From Mesorhizobium ciceri biovar biserrulae WSM1271 (GTDB lineage: Bacteria > Pseudomonadota > Alphaproteobacteria > Rhizobiales > Rhizobiaceae), in NCBI RefSeq assembly GCF_000185905.1, contig NC_014923.1:2751501-2815500 (forward strand): a DNA stretch of 64,000 bases, written 5' to 3'. Under the pieces are notes generated by a model. That model was not told where the DNA came from. It searched no databases and saw nothing but the letters and a program-made list of their open reading frames with translations. The translations under genes and the position numbers were made by a program. Numbering within the stretch: the stretch's first letter is position 1; every line of letters starts with the position of its first letter. Positions 50,856 to 60,569 of this stretch are shown piece after piece.

Positions 50856-51716
50856 GTGGTGACGCAGATGCCCGGGGAGCGTCCCGCTCAAACGGATCCG
50901 GCTCGTCCCACGAAACAGGCGAGGCGTCGCCGATCCTCCGGCATCGGCGTGCCCATCGCCAGGTCGCGCTTCCTGGTGATCGCGGTGGCCGTGTTCGTCG
51001 GGCTCGGCCTTGCCTGGTGGGCGGCGACCGGACTGGGGTTGGTAAAGCCGATCTTCCTGCCATCGCCGGGCAGCGTCGCTATGCAGATCGCCAAGCTCGC
51101 GGCCGACGGCACGTTGTGGCTGGACCTCAAAGCCTCGATGTACCGTATCTCCATCGGCTTCCTCATCGCCTCGGCCCTGTCGATACCGATCGGCGTGCTG
51201 ATCGGCAGTTTCCGTTCCTGGGAAGCGGCCATCGAGCCGCTGGTGGATTTCATCCGCTACATGCCGGTCGTCGCTTTCGTGCCGCTCTCCATCCTGTGGG
51301 CCGGCACCGGCGATTCGCAGAAATTCCTGATCATCTTTATCGGCACGTTCTTCCAGCAGGTGCTGATGATCATGGACAATGTAAAACGGGTTCCAGCCGA
51401 TTTCATCGGCCTTGGGCGCACGCTAGGCCTGCCGGATCGCAAGATCCTGACGCGCATCGTCGTGCCCAGTGCCTTGCCGGGCATCTGGGATACGCTGCGC
51501 ATCAGCCTGGGCTGGGCATGGACCTGGCTGGTGCTGGCCGAACTCGTCGCCGCCACTTCGGGGCTCGGTTATCGCATCACTGTGTCCCAGCGCTATTTCC
51601 AGACCAACACCATCATCGGCTACATCCTGCTGCTCGGCCTGCTCGGCCTCATCACCGACCAGGTGATGAAGGCGCTGGAAAAGGTGCTGTTCAAGCAAGA
51701 GGGCCGCTCGCAATGA
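50856..51716 (+). CDS. NMT1-family ABC transporter permease (SsuC type)
   Basis: 286 residues from GTG 50856; GTG 50859 and ATG 50868 are alternatives. The basic N-terminal tail is followed by about six membrane segments. DFIRYMPVVAFVPLSILWAGTG, PADFIGLGRTLGLPDRKILTRIVVPSALPG (EAA loop) and WAWTWLVLAELVAATSGLGYRI match SsuC/TauC. The protein parallels the permease at 4992-5858 throughout. It works with the ATPase that begins 10 bases downstream. Confidence 0.88.
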   Translation: MVTQMPGERPAQTDPARPTKQARRRRSSGIGVPIARSRFLVIAVAVFVGLGLAWWAATGLGLVKPIFLPSPGSVAMQIAKLAADGTLWLDLKASMYRISIGFLIASALSIPIGVLIGSFRSWEAAIEPLVDFIRYMPVVAFVPLSILWAGTGDSQKFLIIFIGTFFQQVLMIMDNVKRVPADFIGLGRTLGLPDRKILTRIVVPSALPGIWDTLRISLGWAWTWLVLAELVAATSGLGYRITVSQRYFQTNTIIGYILLLGLLGLITDQVMKALEKVLFKQEGRSQ

Positions 51717-51726
51717 GGTCCAGCCG

Positions 51727-52506
51727 ATGAGCCCCAAATTGCGGATCGCCGGTCTCCACAAGAGCTTCGGCACGGGCGAGCGGCGCACGGAAGTACTGCG
51801 CGATATCAACCTCGATCTTGCCGACAACGAGTTCGTCTCCCTGGTCGGCACGTCGGGCTGCGGCAAGAGCACGCTGCTGTCGATCGTGGCCGGACTGCAG
51901 GACTTCGACGCGGGCGATCTCAGCATCGATGGCGCGCCGATCCTGCAGCCTGGTCTCGACCGTGGCGTCGTCTTTCAGTCCTACACGCTGCTTCCCTGGC
52001 TGACGGCGCGGCAGAACATCGAGTTTGCCCTCAAGGCCGCTGGTTACGATCGCCCGACCTGCCGCAGGATCGCGCTGGAGCATCTCGAACTCGTCAAGCT
52101 GTCTGGTAGTGCGGACCGCTATCCGGCCGAACTCTCGGGCGGCATGAAACAACGCGTCGCCATTGCGCGCGCGCTTTCCTACCGGCCCAAGATGCTGTTG
52201 ATGGACGAGCCCTTCGGCGCGCTCGATGCCTTGACCCGGCATCAGATGCAGGAATTGCTGACCCAGATCTGGGAGGAACACAGGTTGACCGTCCTGTTTG
52301 TCACCCATGATGTGGAGGAGGCCGTCTATCTGTCGGACCGCATCGTCGTCATGGGCATCGGCCCGGGACGTATCACGCAGACATTCAACGTGGATATCGA
52401 GCGCCCGCGCCGCGAAGAGGTGATGGAAAGCCCTGCATTCATGGATCTGCAACGCGGCGTGCACAAGGCCATCCGCGAGGGGTCAAGACGCCCCGAAATG
52501 GCCTAG
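51727..52506 (+). CDS. NMT1-family ABC transporter ATP-binding protein (SsuB type)
   Basis: 259 residues with Walker A GTSGCGKST, Q-loop VFQSYTLLPW, signature LSGGMKQRVAIARAL, Walker B MLLMDEPFGALD and H-loop FVTHDVEEA, all intact. It completes the transporter of 49829-52506. It ends 26 bases from the convergent ABC exporter gene, with no obvious terminator between them. Confidence 0.9.
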   Translation: MSPKLRIAGLHKSFGTGERRTEVLRDINLDLADNEFVSLVGTSGCGKSTLLSIVAGLQDFDAGDLSIDGAPILQPGLDRGVVFQSYTLLPWLTARQNIEFALKAAGYDRPTCRRIALEHLELVKLSGSADRYPAELSGGMKQRVAIARALSYRPKMLLMDEPFGALDALTRHQMQELLTQIWEEHRLTVLFVTHDVEEAVYLSDRIVVMGIGPGRITQTFNVDIERPRREEVMESPAFMDLQRGVHKAIREGSRRPEMA

Positions 52507-52532
52507 GCGCTTGCGGTCGTTTGCAGGTCCAA

Positions 52533-54428
52533 TCACGTCGCCTTGCCGACTGCCGCGTCCAGTTCCAGCTCGCCTTCGGAAATGTCGTCGAACGAGGCGT
52601 AGTTCATGTTGTAGAGGCGGGCGTAGAGGCCTTTTCTTGCCATCAGCTGTTCGTGGTTGCCGCTTTCGACGATCTCGCCGTTCTGCAGCACGATGATGCG
52701 GTCGGCGCCGCGGATAGTGGCCAGACGGTGGGCGATGACCAGCCCGGTGCGGCCTTCCAGCAGCGTGATCAGCGCCTTCTGGATCAGCATCTCGGTGTAG
52801 GAATCGATGCTGGCCGTGGCTTCATCGAGCACCAGGATCTTTGCATCCGCCACCAGCGCGCGCGCGAAGCTGATCAGCTGGCGCTGGCCCAGCGAGAGAT
52901 TGCCGCCGCGCTGCTCGAGTTCGGTATCGTAGCCATCTGGCAGGTTCTCGATGAAATCGTGCGCGCCGACGGCTTGTGCGGCGCGGACCACCTCCTCGCG
53001 GCTGGCTGATGTCTTGTGGTAGCGGATGTTTTCCAGCACCGAGCCGGAGAACAGGAACGGCTCCTGCAGCACCATCGCCACCTGATCGCCGAGCGAATCC
53101 TGGGTGAGGTCACGCACATCATGGCCGCCGACCAGAACCTCACCCGACCAGACATCGTAGAAGCGGTGCACCAGCGCCATCGAGCTCGACTTGCCCGACC
53201 CGGTCGGGCCGACAAGGGCTACGGTCTCGCCCGGGTTGACGCGGAAGGAGATGTTCTTCAGCACCGGCTGGTTCGGCCTATAGCCGAAGGTGACGTTCCT
53301 GAACTCGACCGAGCCGTCCATGTCGCGCGACAGCGCCACGGCACCGTGCCTGTCGCTGACGTCGACCGGCACGTCGAGCACTTCGGAGATGCGCTGGCCC
53401 GAAGCCATGGCTCGCTGCATGACGCTGTATTGCATGGTCAGCGAGCGGATCGGGTCGAAGAAGCGCTGGATGTAGAACAGGAACGCCACCATGACGCCGA
53501 TGTCGAGGCTGTGCGAGAGCACCATCGACCCGCCGACGACGATGACAGTTGCCATGGCGATGCCGGTCAGCGTGTCGACGATCGGCACCATTACCTGCGC
53601 GTATTTCGCCGACCTCAAATGGGCATTGAGGTTGGCCAGCACCTTTTCGTCGTAGAGGTCGAAATTGACGTGCTGGCGCTCGAGGCTCTGCACCGTGCGC
53701 ACGCCATGGATGCCTTCGGCCAGTGCGCCGTTGGCGATCGAGTTGGTTTCGTGCGCGGCCATGAAGGCGACCTTGGCGCGCGGCAGCCAGAAAAGGCGCA
53801 CGATGAACAGCACCGGCATGGTCGACAGCGTCAGCAGGCCCAGTCGGAAATCGAGCCACAAAAGCACGCTGACAATGCCGAACAACAGCACGATGTCGCC
53901 TACCGACATCACCGATGTTTCGAGGAATTCCTGCATCGAATTGACGTCGCCCTGCAGGCGCGACATCAGCCGCCCGACCTCGGTCTTGTCCATGAAGCTC
54001 AGCGAGACCCGTTGCAGATGGCTGAACATGGCGCGGCGCAGGTCCGACAGCACGTTTTCGGCCACCTTGCCGACGACTCTTTCCTGCACATAGCTGGCGG
54101 CATAGTTGATCAGGATGATCACGGCGAAAGCGCTGATCGCGGCGATCATCACCGATTGGTCCAGCTTGCCAGCCGTCATGCCGTGGTCGATGGCGTAGCG
54201 GATGACCAGCGGGATCGCCAGTTGCGTCAGCGTGAACACCAGCACCGCGGCGAGTGAGATGAAAATCCGGTTCTGATACGGCCTCACGAAGCTCCAGATA
54301 CGCCGCACGATGCGCGGGTCATAAGCTTTGCCGAAGACCTCTTCGTCGTCGCGGTGCGAGCCCACGACCGCCTTTGTCGGTGGCCCGCTGGTGTCTTCCT
54401 TCTCGTCGTCGGCCGGTGTCTGCATCAC
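52533..54428 (-). CDS. ABC exporter half-transporter (MsbA/LmrA type), catalytic partner
   Basis: 631 residues: an N-terminal cytoplasmic extension (about 65 residues), six membrane helices with a type 1 exporter fold, then one nucleotide-binding domain. Walker A is GPTGSGKSS, and Walker B with the catalytic glutamate is ILVLDEATASID. The signature is LSLGQ in place of LSGGQ. It overlaps the adjacent exporter gene by four bases, so they form a heterodimer. In such pairs the non-canonical signature of one subunit faces the degenerate Walker B of the other, which is what is seen here. Substrate unknown; lipid or drug export is typical. Confidence 0.87.
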   Translation of the reverse strand: MMQTPADDEKEDTSGPPTKAVVGSHRDDEEVFGKAYDPRIVRRIWSFVRPYQNRIFISLAAVLVFTLTQLAIPLVIRYAIDHGMTAGKLDQSVMIAAISAFAVIILINYAASYVQERVVGKVAENVLSDLRRAMFSHLQRVSLSFMDKTEVGRLMSRLQGDVNSMQEFLETSVMSVGDIVLLFGIVSVLLWLDFRLGLLTLSTMPVLFIVRLFWLPRAKVAFMAAHETNSIANGALAEGIHGVRTVQSLERQHVNFDLYDEKVLANLNAHLRSAKYAQVMVPIVDTLTGIAMATVIVVGGSMVLSHSLDIGVMVAFLFYIQRFFDPIRSLTMQYSVMQRAMASGQRISEVLDVPVDVSDRHGAVALSRDMDGSVEFRNVTFGYRPNQPVLKNISFRVNPGETVALVGPTGSGKSSSMALVHRFYDVWSGEVLVGGHDVRDLTQDSLGDQVAMVLQEPFLFSGSVLENIRYHKTSASREEVVRAAQAVGAHDFIENLPDGYDTELEQRGGNLSLGQRQLISFARALVADAKILVLDEATASIDSYTEMLIQKALITLLEGRTGLVIAHRLATIRGADRIIVLQNGEIVESGNHEQLMARKGLYARLYNMNYASFDDISEGELELDAAVGKAT

Positions 54429-56302
54429 GCGGCTCCCGCCACGGGCCGCTCATCGTCCGGCCGCAACTGCAGGTCATGGAGCGCGCGGTAGCGTCCACCG
54501 AGCGCCAGCAACTCCTCATGCGTGCCGCGCTCGACGATCCGGCCGCCCTCGACGAACAGGATCTGGTCGGCATGCATCAGCGAACTCAGCCGGTGCGAGA
54601 TGATGAGTGTCACGCGATCCCTGGCGAAGCGTTTCATCGCTGCCCGGATCCGCTGTTCGGTGCCGGCGTCGATGGCCGCGGTGGAATCATCGAAGACCAG
54701 CACGGACGGCCGCAGCATCAGGCTGCGGGCGATGGTCAGGCGCTGCCGCTGGCCACCGGAAAGCGACGCGCCGCGTTCGCCGACGACCGTGGTGTAACCG
54801 GCTGGGAGGCCCATGATGTAGTTGTGCAGCTGCGCGTACTCGGCTGCCTGCCCGATGCGGGTCTCGCGCGCCCAGGGATTGCCGTAGGCGATGTTGTTCT
54901 CGATCGAGGTGGTGAACAGGAACGCGTCCTGCTGCACGACGCCGACGGCCTTGCGCAACGATTGCAGCGTCACCTTGCGGATGTCCTGGCCGTCGATGGT
55001 CATCGCGCCTGAGGTGACGTCGTAGAAGCGCGGGATCAGGTGCGCGATGGTCGACTTGCCGCTGCCTGGCGGGCCGACGATGCCGATGGTCTCGCCGGAC
55101 CTCGCCTCGAAGGAGATGCCCGACAGAGTCGGCCGGTCGCCCGCGCCCTCGTAGCGGAAGCCGACATTGTGGAAGCGCAGCACGCCATCGGTGACGACGA
55201 GATCCTTGGCGCCGGGCGCGTCCTCGATGTCGAGTTCGGCGTCGAGCAGTTCGAATAGCCGGCTGCCGCAGGTCGAGGCGCGCGCGAAGGAATTGACCAT
55301 CAGCCCGAGCTGGCGCACCGGCATCTGCAGGATGGTCATGAAGGTGAGGAACTGGGCGAGCGTGCCGACGCTGATCTGACCCGCGATCACCTTCTGGCCG
55401 CCGAACCAGAGCACCAGCCCCATGGCGACCAGGAAGGAAAAATTCATGGCGCTGGTGTTGGAGACGCGGATGTCGACGCGCCGATTGGCAAGCTCCAGCG
55501 CCGACAGCTTGGCGCGGTCGAATTTGTCGAGCTCATGCCGCTGTGCCGCAAAGGCCCGCACGACGCGGATGCCGCCGAGGTTCTCATCCATCACCCGGCT
55601 CAGCACAGACAACCGCTCCTGCAACGTCAGCCAGGTGCTGCGCAGTTTGAGCTGGGTGACCGAGGACCGCCAGGCAACGAACGGCACGAAGCTCAGGCTG
55701 AGCAGCCCGAGCATGAGATCGGTGCTGATCAGGAGATAGGCGCCGACGCCGATCAGCACGCCGAGCAGGACGACGCGCAGGATGCCGGTGGAGAAGAACA
55801 TGCGCACGCCGTCGAGATCGAGCAGGCCGAGCGTGATCAAATCGCCGGTGTGGACCCTGTCGTGGTAGGCGAAGCTCAGGCGCTGGATCTTCTCGTAGAA
55901 GGCGAGCCGCAGTTCATAGCCGGTGCGATGACCGACGGCCTCGCCATAGTAGTTCTGCGCCATGGTGAAGAGGCCGCGCAGGATCGAGACGACGAGCAGC
56001 GTCAGCGCCGTGTTCCACAGCGCCTGTTCCGCCGCAGCGCCGGCACCCGCGGCCATCACACCTTGCGCCTGGTCGATGGCGCGTCCCAGCAGGCGTGGAA
56101 TGAAAAGCTGCAGCGTCGCGGCAATGAAGGTCGAGACGATGGTGATGGCGACCTGCCAGGGATGGCGCAGTGTCATGCGCACGATGCGAAGCAAGGTGCT
56201 GAGGCCCTTGCCCCAGGACGCTTCCGCAACGTGAGCAAACGATTTGCCGCGCTCCGGCGCGCTGCTGGTTGCTTGCGTGTTCAAGGAAAATATCCAAACC
56301 AA
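54425..56302 (-). CDS. ABC exporter half-transporter, degenerate-site partner
   Basis: 625 residues if read from TTG 56302; a later TTG (residue 7) is possible and no clear ribosome site decides. It has six membrane helices, Walker A GPPGSGKST and the canonical signature LSGGQRQRLTIARSL. The Walker B is VLVFDDSTAAID, with Asp where the catalytic Glu is expected, as in the degenerate site of heterodimeric exporters such as TM287/288 and BmrCD. It is translated before its partner at 52533 and coupled by a 4-base overlap. Confidence 0.87.
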   Translation of the reverse strand: MVWIFSLNTQATSSAPERGKSFAHVAEASWGKGLSTLLRIVRMTLRHPWQVAITIVSTFIAATLQLFIPRLLGRAIDQAQGVMAAGAGAAAEQALWNTALTLLVVSILRGLFTMAQNYYGEAVGHRTGYELRLAFYEKIQRLSFAYHDRVHTGDLITLGLLDLDGVRMFFSTGILRVVLLGVLIGVGAYLLISTDLMLGLLSLSFVPFVAWRSSVTQLKLRSTWLTLQERLSVLSRVMDENLGGIRVVRAFAAQRHELDKFDRAKLSALELANRRVDIRVSNTSAMNFSFLVAMGLVLWFGGQKVIAGQISVGTLAQFLTFMTILQMPVRQLGLMVNSFARASTCGSRLFELLDAELDIEDAPGAKDLVVTDGVLRFHNVGFRYEGAGDRPTLSGISFEARSGETIGIVGPPGSGKSTIAHLIPRFYDVTSGAMTIDGQDIRKVTLQSLRKAVGVVQQDAFLFTTSIENNIAYGNPWARETRIGQAAEYAQLHNYIMGLPAGYTTVVGERGASLSGGQRQRLTIARSLMLRPSVLVFDDSTAAIDAGTEQRIRAAMKRFARDRVTLIISHRLSSLMHADQILFVEGGRIVERGTHEELLALGGRYRALHDLQLRPDDERPVAGAA

Positions 56303-56529
56303 TCCGGACGTTAGCCCGGACTAATAAAGCAGACTCAATGTGAGCGGTTGACTTGGCGCTATGTTACGCGGGTCTGGCTTGGCCCTTCAAGAGCCAATGC
56401 CGGCATCGCACTGTGCCTGAAGGAAAGCGAACATGCGGCTGTGACCCGGCTGGCACCAGCGGCGGAATCCTGCCGATCTTGCCGAAGGGCGTTGGCCGGA
56501 CGAGGCCAGCGCCCGGCTGTACGCAAGCG

Positions 56530-56564
56530 CCGGCCGGACGGCATGCGACCTTCCATCCGGCCGG
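56530..56564. terminator. GC-rich hairpin downstream of the exported cupin gene
   Basis: CCGGCCGGA (56530-56538) and TCCGGCCGG (56556-56564) are perfect 9-base arms with a 17-base loop, 11 bases beyond the cupin stop on the minus strand. A T-run is absent, so termination is uncertain. It lies in the 273-base gap before the exporter genes, where I see no gene. Confidence 0.4.
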
Positions 56565-56575
56565 AATCCGGTTTG

Positions 56576-56992
56576 CTAGGCAGGTATCAGGACGGCGATC
56601 CGATGCACGCCGACCTCCTTGCTTGTATTTGTCGCCTCGTCGGTCTTGCCTTTGGCGCAGGTGTACATGTCACCCGTCTTGAGCTTGAATTCCTTGTCGG
56701 CCTTCTTGATCGTGAACGCACCTGAAGCAATGGTGCAGACCATATCGTTGTCCATCACCATCTTAGGCGCGTGTGCGCCGGGCTGAAACACCACGTCGAC
56801 AATTGCGATGCTCTTGTAGGCGGGAATGTCGGAGTTGCCGGTGCTGACCTCAACCATCCTGACACCGGGCGCAATCTCCTTGCCTTCCTTCGGGCCGTAT
56901 TTCTTCGCTGATGCCGCCAGGGTGAACAGAGGCGTTATCGCGGCAGCCGTCACACCGAGAGCAATTGCAGACCTGCGATTCATGGTTTTCAT
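56576..56992 (-). CDS. Exported small cupin-domain protein
   Basis: 138 residues from ATG 56992, chosen because GGAGG precedes it by 5 bases; the longer frame to 57142 has no such site. The N-terminus NRRSAIALGVTAAAITPLFTLAASA is a signal sequence, possibly Tat. The mature part is a single cupin barrel (VVFQPGAHAPKMVMDNDMVCTIASGAFTI, LKTGDMYTCAKG). The usual metal histidines of cupins are mostly missing. It is encoded alone between the exporters and a dipeptide ATPase. Function unknown. Confidence 0.78.
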   Translation of the reverse strand: MKTMNRRSAIALGVTAAAITPLFTLAASAKKYGPKEGKEIAPGVRMVEVSTGNSDIPAYKSIAIVDVVFQPGAHAPKMVMDNDMVCTIASGAFTIKKADKEFKLKTGDMYTCAKGKTDEATNTSKEVGVHRIAVLIPA

Positions 56993-57196
56993 CGCATCCT
57001 CCCACATGTTCGCCATGAACGAATGTGCATGGCTGAAATATATTAGCATAAACGAATGTAATTGTATGCGAGGAAGCTCCCAACCCCGGCATAGCCGCGT
57101 GAACTTGGCGGCAGCCGTCAGAGAGGTTCGTACATCGACCATCTGCTTGCCGCAAAAACCCCGCCGCGGCGGACCTTCGGACTGCTGTTGAGCCGC

Positions 57197-59005
57197 TCAA
57201 AAACCCTGGCCGTGCCGCCAGCAGGCGATCCGGTGGCCGGCCGCGACCTCTCGGGCCGGCGGCTCCGCCTTTCGGCAGTCGGGCAGGACCAGCGGGCAGC
57301 GGTCGGCGAAGGAGCACCCCGTATTCGGGACGCCGGCTGCCTCGATCTCGATTGGAGCGGATAGTCTCGGCGCAGCTTCGTCGGAGGACGCAGCCAAAAG
57401 CAGGGCCGTATAGGGGTGGTTGGGGCCGCGAAAAATCTGGTCGGAGGATCCGGTTTCGACCAGGCGTCCGCGATAGAGCACGCCGATCCTGTCGGCCATG
57501 TAGCGCACCACCCTGAGGTCGTGGCTGATGAACAGATAGGTCGTGTCCTTGTCGCGCTGCAGGTCGTTGAGCAGGTTGAGAACGGTCGCCTGGACGGAGA
57601 CGTCGAGCGCGGAGGTCGGTTCATCGAGCACGACGACCTTCGGCACGCCGGCGAAGGCGCGCGCGATTGCCGCCCGCTGCCGCTGGCCGCCGGACAGCGA
57701 ACGCGACTTCTGCTCGGCCGTGGCGCCGGCGAGGCGAACCGATTGCAGCAGGTCGCCGACGCGGGCTCTCACTTCGCTGCGGCGCAGGCCGGCGAGCCTG
57801 CGCAGCGGGCGGCCGAGGATCGTGCCGATCCGCTGGCGCGGATTGAGCGTGCGATCCGGCGACTGGAAGACCATCTGCACGTCGCGGCGTTCGGCAAGGT
57901 TTCTCTTCTCGACGCGCGGCGCGACCGTCCTGCCGAACAGTTCGACCGATCCGGCGCTTGGCGTCTGCAGACCGGTGACGATCCGTGCCAGGGTCGACTT
58001 GCCAGAACCGGACTCGCCGATCAGCCCGAAGGTCTCGCCCTGGCCGATGTCGAGATCGACGTGGTGCAGCACTGGCTGGCTGCCGAAGGCATGACTGATG
58101 CCTTTGCAGGCGATCGCGATGCGGCGTTCTTTTGGCAGGCCGGCGTCTTCGCCTTGGGCCATTGGGTGCGCTGGCACGCCGTCCGTCTCCGCCAGTCTTC
58201 CGTCCCGCTTGGTGTAGTTGAGCGCCGGGATCGAGGCGATGAGCGCCTTGGTGTAGGCGTGAGAGGGGTTGTCGAAGACATCGCTCGCAACGCCGCTTTC
58301 GACCACGGTTCCCGCCTGCATCACCGCCACCCGGTCGCAGGAGCGGCGGATCATATTGATGTCGTGGCTGATCAGCAGGATGCTGGTTTTGTGATCCTTG
58401 CGTAAGTCGGAGAGGATGGCGATGATCTCGGACTGGACGCTGGCGTCGAGCGCCGTCGTCGGCTCATCCAGCACCAGCAGCGACGGGTCGAGCGCAATGG
58501 CAATGGCGATGTTGGCGCGCTGCTGCATGCCGCCGGAGAGTTCGTGCGGATAGAGATCCAGCACCCGCTCCGGATGGCTGACCCGGACGCGGCCGAGCAG
58601 TTCGGCGGCGCGCCCGCGCGCCTCTTCGAGGCGAACCGGGCGATGCCGCATGACCGTCTCGGTGATCTGGCGGCCGATCGTCATGCTTGGATTGAGGGCA
58701 GCACCGGGATGCTGGTAGACGGCGGCGATATGATTTCCCCTGAGCCGGCGCAGCTGCTCGGCGGAAAGGTCGCGGATTTCGCGGCCCTGGAATTCCAGCG
58801 CCGACGCAGTGATGCAGGCGTTTTTCGGCAGATAGCGCAATATGGCGAGCGCCACCGAGCTTTTGCCCGATCCCGACTCGCCAACCAGGCCGAGCGCTTC
58901 GCCTTCGCCGATGTGCAGTGACACGCCGCTGACGGCGGGATGCGATCCCTTGCGCCCGTCATAGGCCACGGACAGCTGGTCTACGTTCAGAACCGAGGAG
59001 GACAT
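57197..59005 (-). CDS. Dipeptide/nickel-type ABC transporter ATPase, fused double domain (DppD-DppF)
   Basis: 602 residues with two full nucleotide-binding domains. The first has Walker A GESGSGKSS, signature LSGGMQQRANIAIAI, Walker B LLVLDEPTTALD; the second has GESGSGKST, LSGGQRQRAAIARAF, VVVLDEPTSALD. An oligopeptide-type C-terminal zinc-like motif is present at CSFADRCPLVLPDC. It corresponds to DppD and DppF joined into one chain. It is transcribed away from the LLM monooxygenase, binding protein and permeases to its right, from a shared 191-base intergenic region. Confidence 0.9.
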   Translation of the reverse strand: MSSSVLNVDQLSVAYDGRKGSHPAVSGVSLHIGEGEALGLVGESGSGKSSVALAILRYLPKNACITASALEFQGREIRDLSAEQLRRLRGNHIAAVYQHPGAALNPSMTIGRQITETVMRHRPVRLEEARGRAAELLGRVRVSHPERVLDLYPHELSGGMQQRANIAIAIALDPSLLVLDEPTTALDASVQSEIIAILSDLRKDHKTSILLISHDINMIRRSCDRVAVMQAGTVVESGVASDVFDNPSHAYTKALIASIPALNYTKRDGRLAETDGVPAHPMAQGEDAGLPKERRIAIACKGISHAFGSQPVLHHVDLDIGQGETFGLIGESGSGKSTLARIVTGLQTPSAGSVELFGRTVAPRVEKRNLAERRDVQMVFQSPDRTLNPRQRIGTILGRPLRRLAGLRRSEVRARVGDLLQSVRLAGATAEQKSRSLSGGQRQRAAIARAFAGVPKVVVLDEPTSALDVSVQATVLNLLNDLQRDKDTTYLFISHDLRVVRYMADRIGVLYRGRLVETGSSDQIFRGPNHPYTALLLAASSDEAAPRLSAPIEIEAAGVPNTGCSFADRCPLVLPDCRKAEPPAREVAAGHRIACWRHGQGF

Positions 59006-59196
59006 GGGGACTTGAAACCACTTTCTTCCAGCGCCGCCATCGAGGGCAATCGCTTCCGCTTTCGCAATGCATTATCTCTATAAAATTACTCGGATTAAGC
59101 CGGAGCGCAATCTACCTTTCTCGCATCAGCAGAGATTGTCGCCATCTGCCGAGGCAGCGCGACGGTCTCCGGAGCAGATCTGGAAGGAGGCCCGGC

Positions 59197-60555
59197 ATGG
59201 CTCGAGACCACATGATCCTCAGCGCATTCTTCTTCAACCCGCAGGGCGATCATCGGATGTCGTGGCGCCACCCGAGGGCGCCGGGGCGGGAGGTGCTGGA
59301 TTTCGAATTCTACCGCGATCTCGTGCAGGCGGCCGAACGCGCCAGGATCGACGCCATCTTCGTCGCCGACCACGTGTCGATCTGGGATTCAGTCAAGAGC
59401 GGCGTCGCCCATTACGCCAATGCCCGCCTCGAACCGCTGACGCTGCTATCGGCGCTGGCTAGCGTGACCAAGCATATCGGCCTGATCACCACGGCGTCGA
59501 GTTCCTACAGCGAGCCGTACAATGTGGCGCGCATGTTCGCCTCGCTCGACCATATCAGCAAGGGCAGGGCGTCGTGGAACGTCGTCACCTCGGCCATGGA
59601 TGAGGAGGCGCGCAATTTCGGCCGCGACGGCAATATCGAGCATGCTTTCCGCTATGAGCGCGCGGCCGAATTCCTCGATATCGTCAAGGCGCTGTGGGAC
59701 AGCTGGGAAGACGAGGCGCTGCTGATCGACAAGGCGTCAGGCCATTTCGCCGACCCCGACAAGGTCCATCCCATCGATCACAAGGGCAAGCACTTCAAGG
59801 TGCGTGGGCCGCTCAACGTCTCGCGGCCGCCGCAAGGCCATCCGCTAATCGTCCAGGCCGGCTCGTCCGAAGATGGCAAGAACTTCGCCACCGCCCAGGC
59901 CGATGCGCACTTCGCCATCTACAGCACCAAGCAGGATGGCATCAAATACCGTCAGGACATCAACGAGCGGCTGGCCCGCCACGGCAGGCGGCCGGAGAGC
60001 TTCAAGATCCTGCCCGGCATCCTGCCGATCGTCGCCGCCTCCGAAGCGGAAGGCCGGGAAAAGCAGGAATACCTGCAGACCTTGCTGCCGGATCAGGTCG
60101 GCATCGACCTTCTGTCGAGCTGGAGCGGGTTGGACCTGTCGCTGTTCCCGCCGGACGGGCCGCTGCCGCCACTGCCGGACGAAAGCACGTTCAATGGCGG
60201 GCGCACATCGCTCAACCGGGTCAAGCAGTGGGCGAAGCAGAATCTCAGCCTGCGCGAGATCGCGCGCAAGCTCGCCAACAGCGGTTCGGTGCCGACGGTT
60301 GCCGGCACGCCGATACAGATCGCGGACCAGTTGCAGGACTGGTTCGTTTCGGGTGCCGCTGACGGCTTCAACCTGATGTTCCCGCTGCTGCCAGAAGACT
60401 GGGTGAATTTTGCCGAACAGGTGGTGCCGGAGCTGCAGCGGCGCGGCGTCTTCCCGACCGAATACGGGCCGGGAACGCTGCGCGAGCGTTTCGGCCTGGC
60501 GCGGCCCGCCAACCGCTTCGCCGACCAGCGCGACAATGCGCGTGCCGTGTCCTGA
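59197..60555 (+). CDS. LLM-class flavin-dependent monooxygenase (NtaA/SnaA/DszA family)
   Basis: 452 residues from ATG 59197 behind a near-perfect AAGGAGG at 59184-59190. It shows the family pattern: MILSAFFFNPQGDHRMSWRHP at the start, DAIFVADHVSIWDSVK, EPLTLLSALASVTKHIGLITTASSSYSEPYNVARMFASLDH, GRASWNVVTS and RGPLNVSRPPQGHPLIVQAGSS. These enzymes use FMNH2 and oxygen to cleave C-N or C-S bonds. A separate flavin reductase is not encoded nearby. The adjacent dipeptide-type importer probably supplies the substrate. Confidence 0.88.
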   Translation: MARDHMILSAFFFNPQGDHRMSWRHPRAPGREVLDFEFYRDLVQAAERARIDAIFVADHVSIWDSVKSGVAHYANARLEPLTLLSALASVTKHIGLITTASSSYSEPYNVARMFASLDHISKGRASWNVVTSAMDEEARNFGRDGNIEHAFRYERAAEFLDIVKALWDSWEDEALLIDKASGHFADPDKVHPIDHKGKHFKVRGPLNVSRPPQGHPLIVQAGSSEDGKNFATAQADAHFAIYSTKQDGIKYRQDINERLARHGRRPESFKILPGILPIVAASEAEGREKQEYLQTLLPDQVGIDLLSSWSGLDLSLFPPDGPLPPLPDESTFNGGRTSLNRVKQWAKQNLSLREIARKLANSGSVPTVAGTPIQIADQLQDWFVSGAADGFNLMFPLLPEDWVNFAEQVVPELQRRGVFPTEYGPGTLRERFGLARPANRFADQRDNARAVS

Positions 60556-60569
60556 CCGGAAGAACGATC

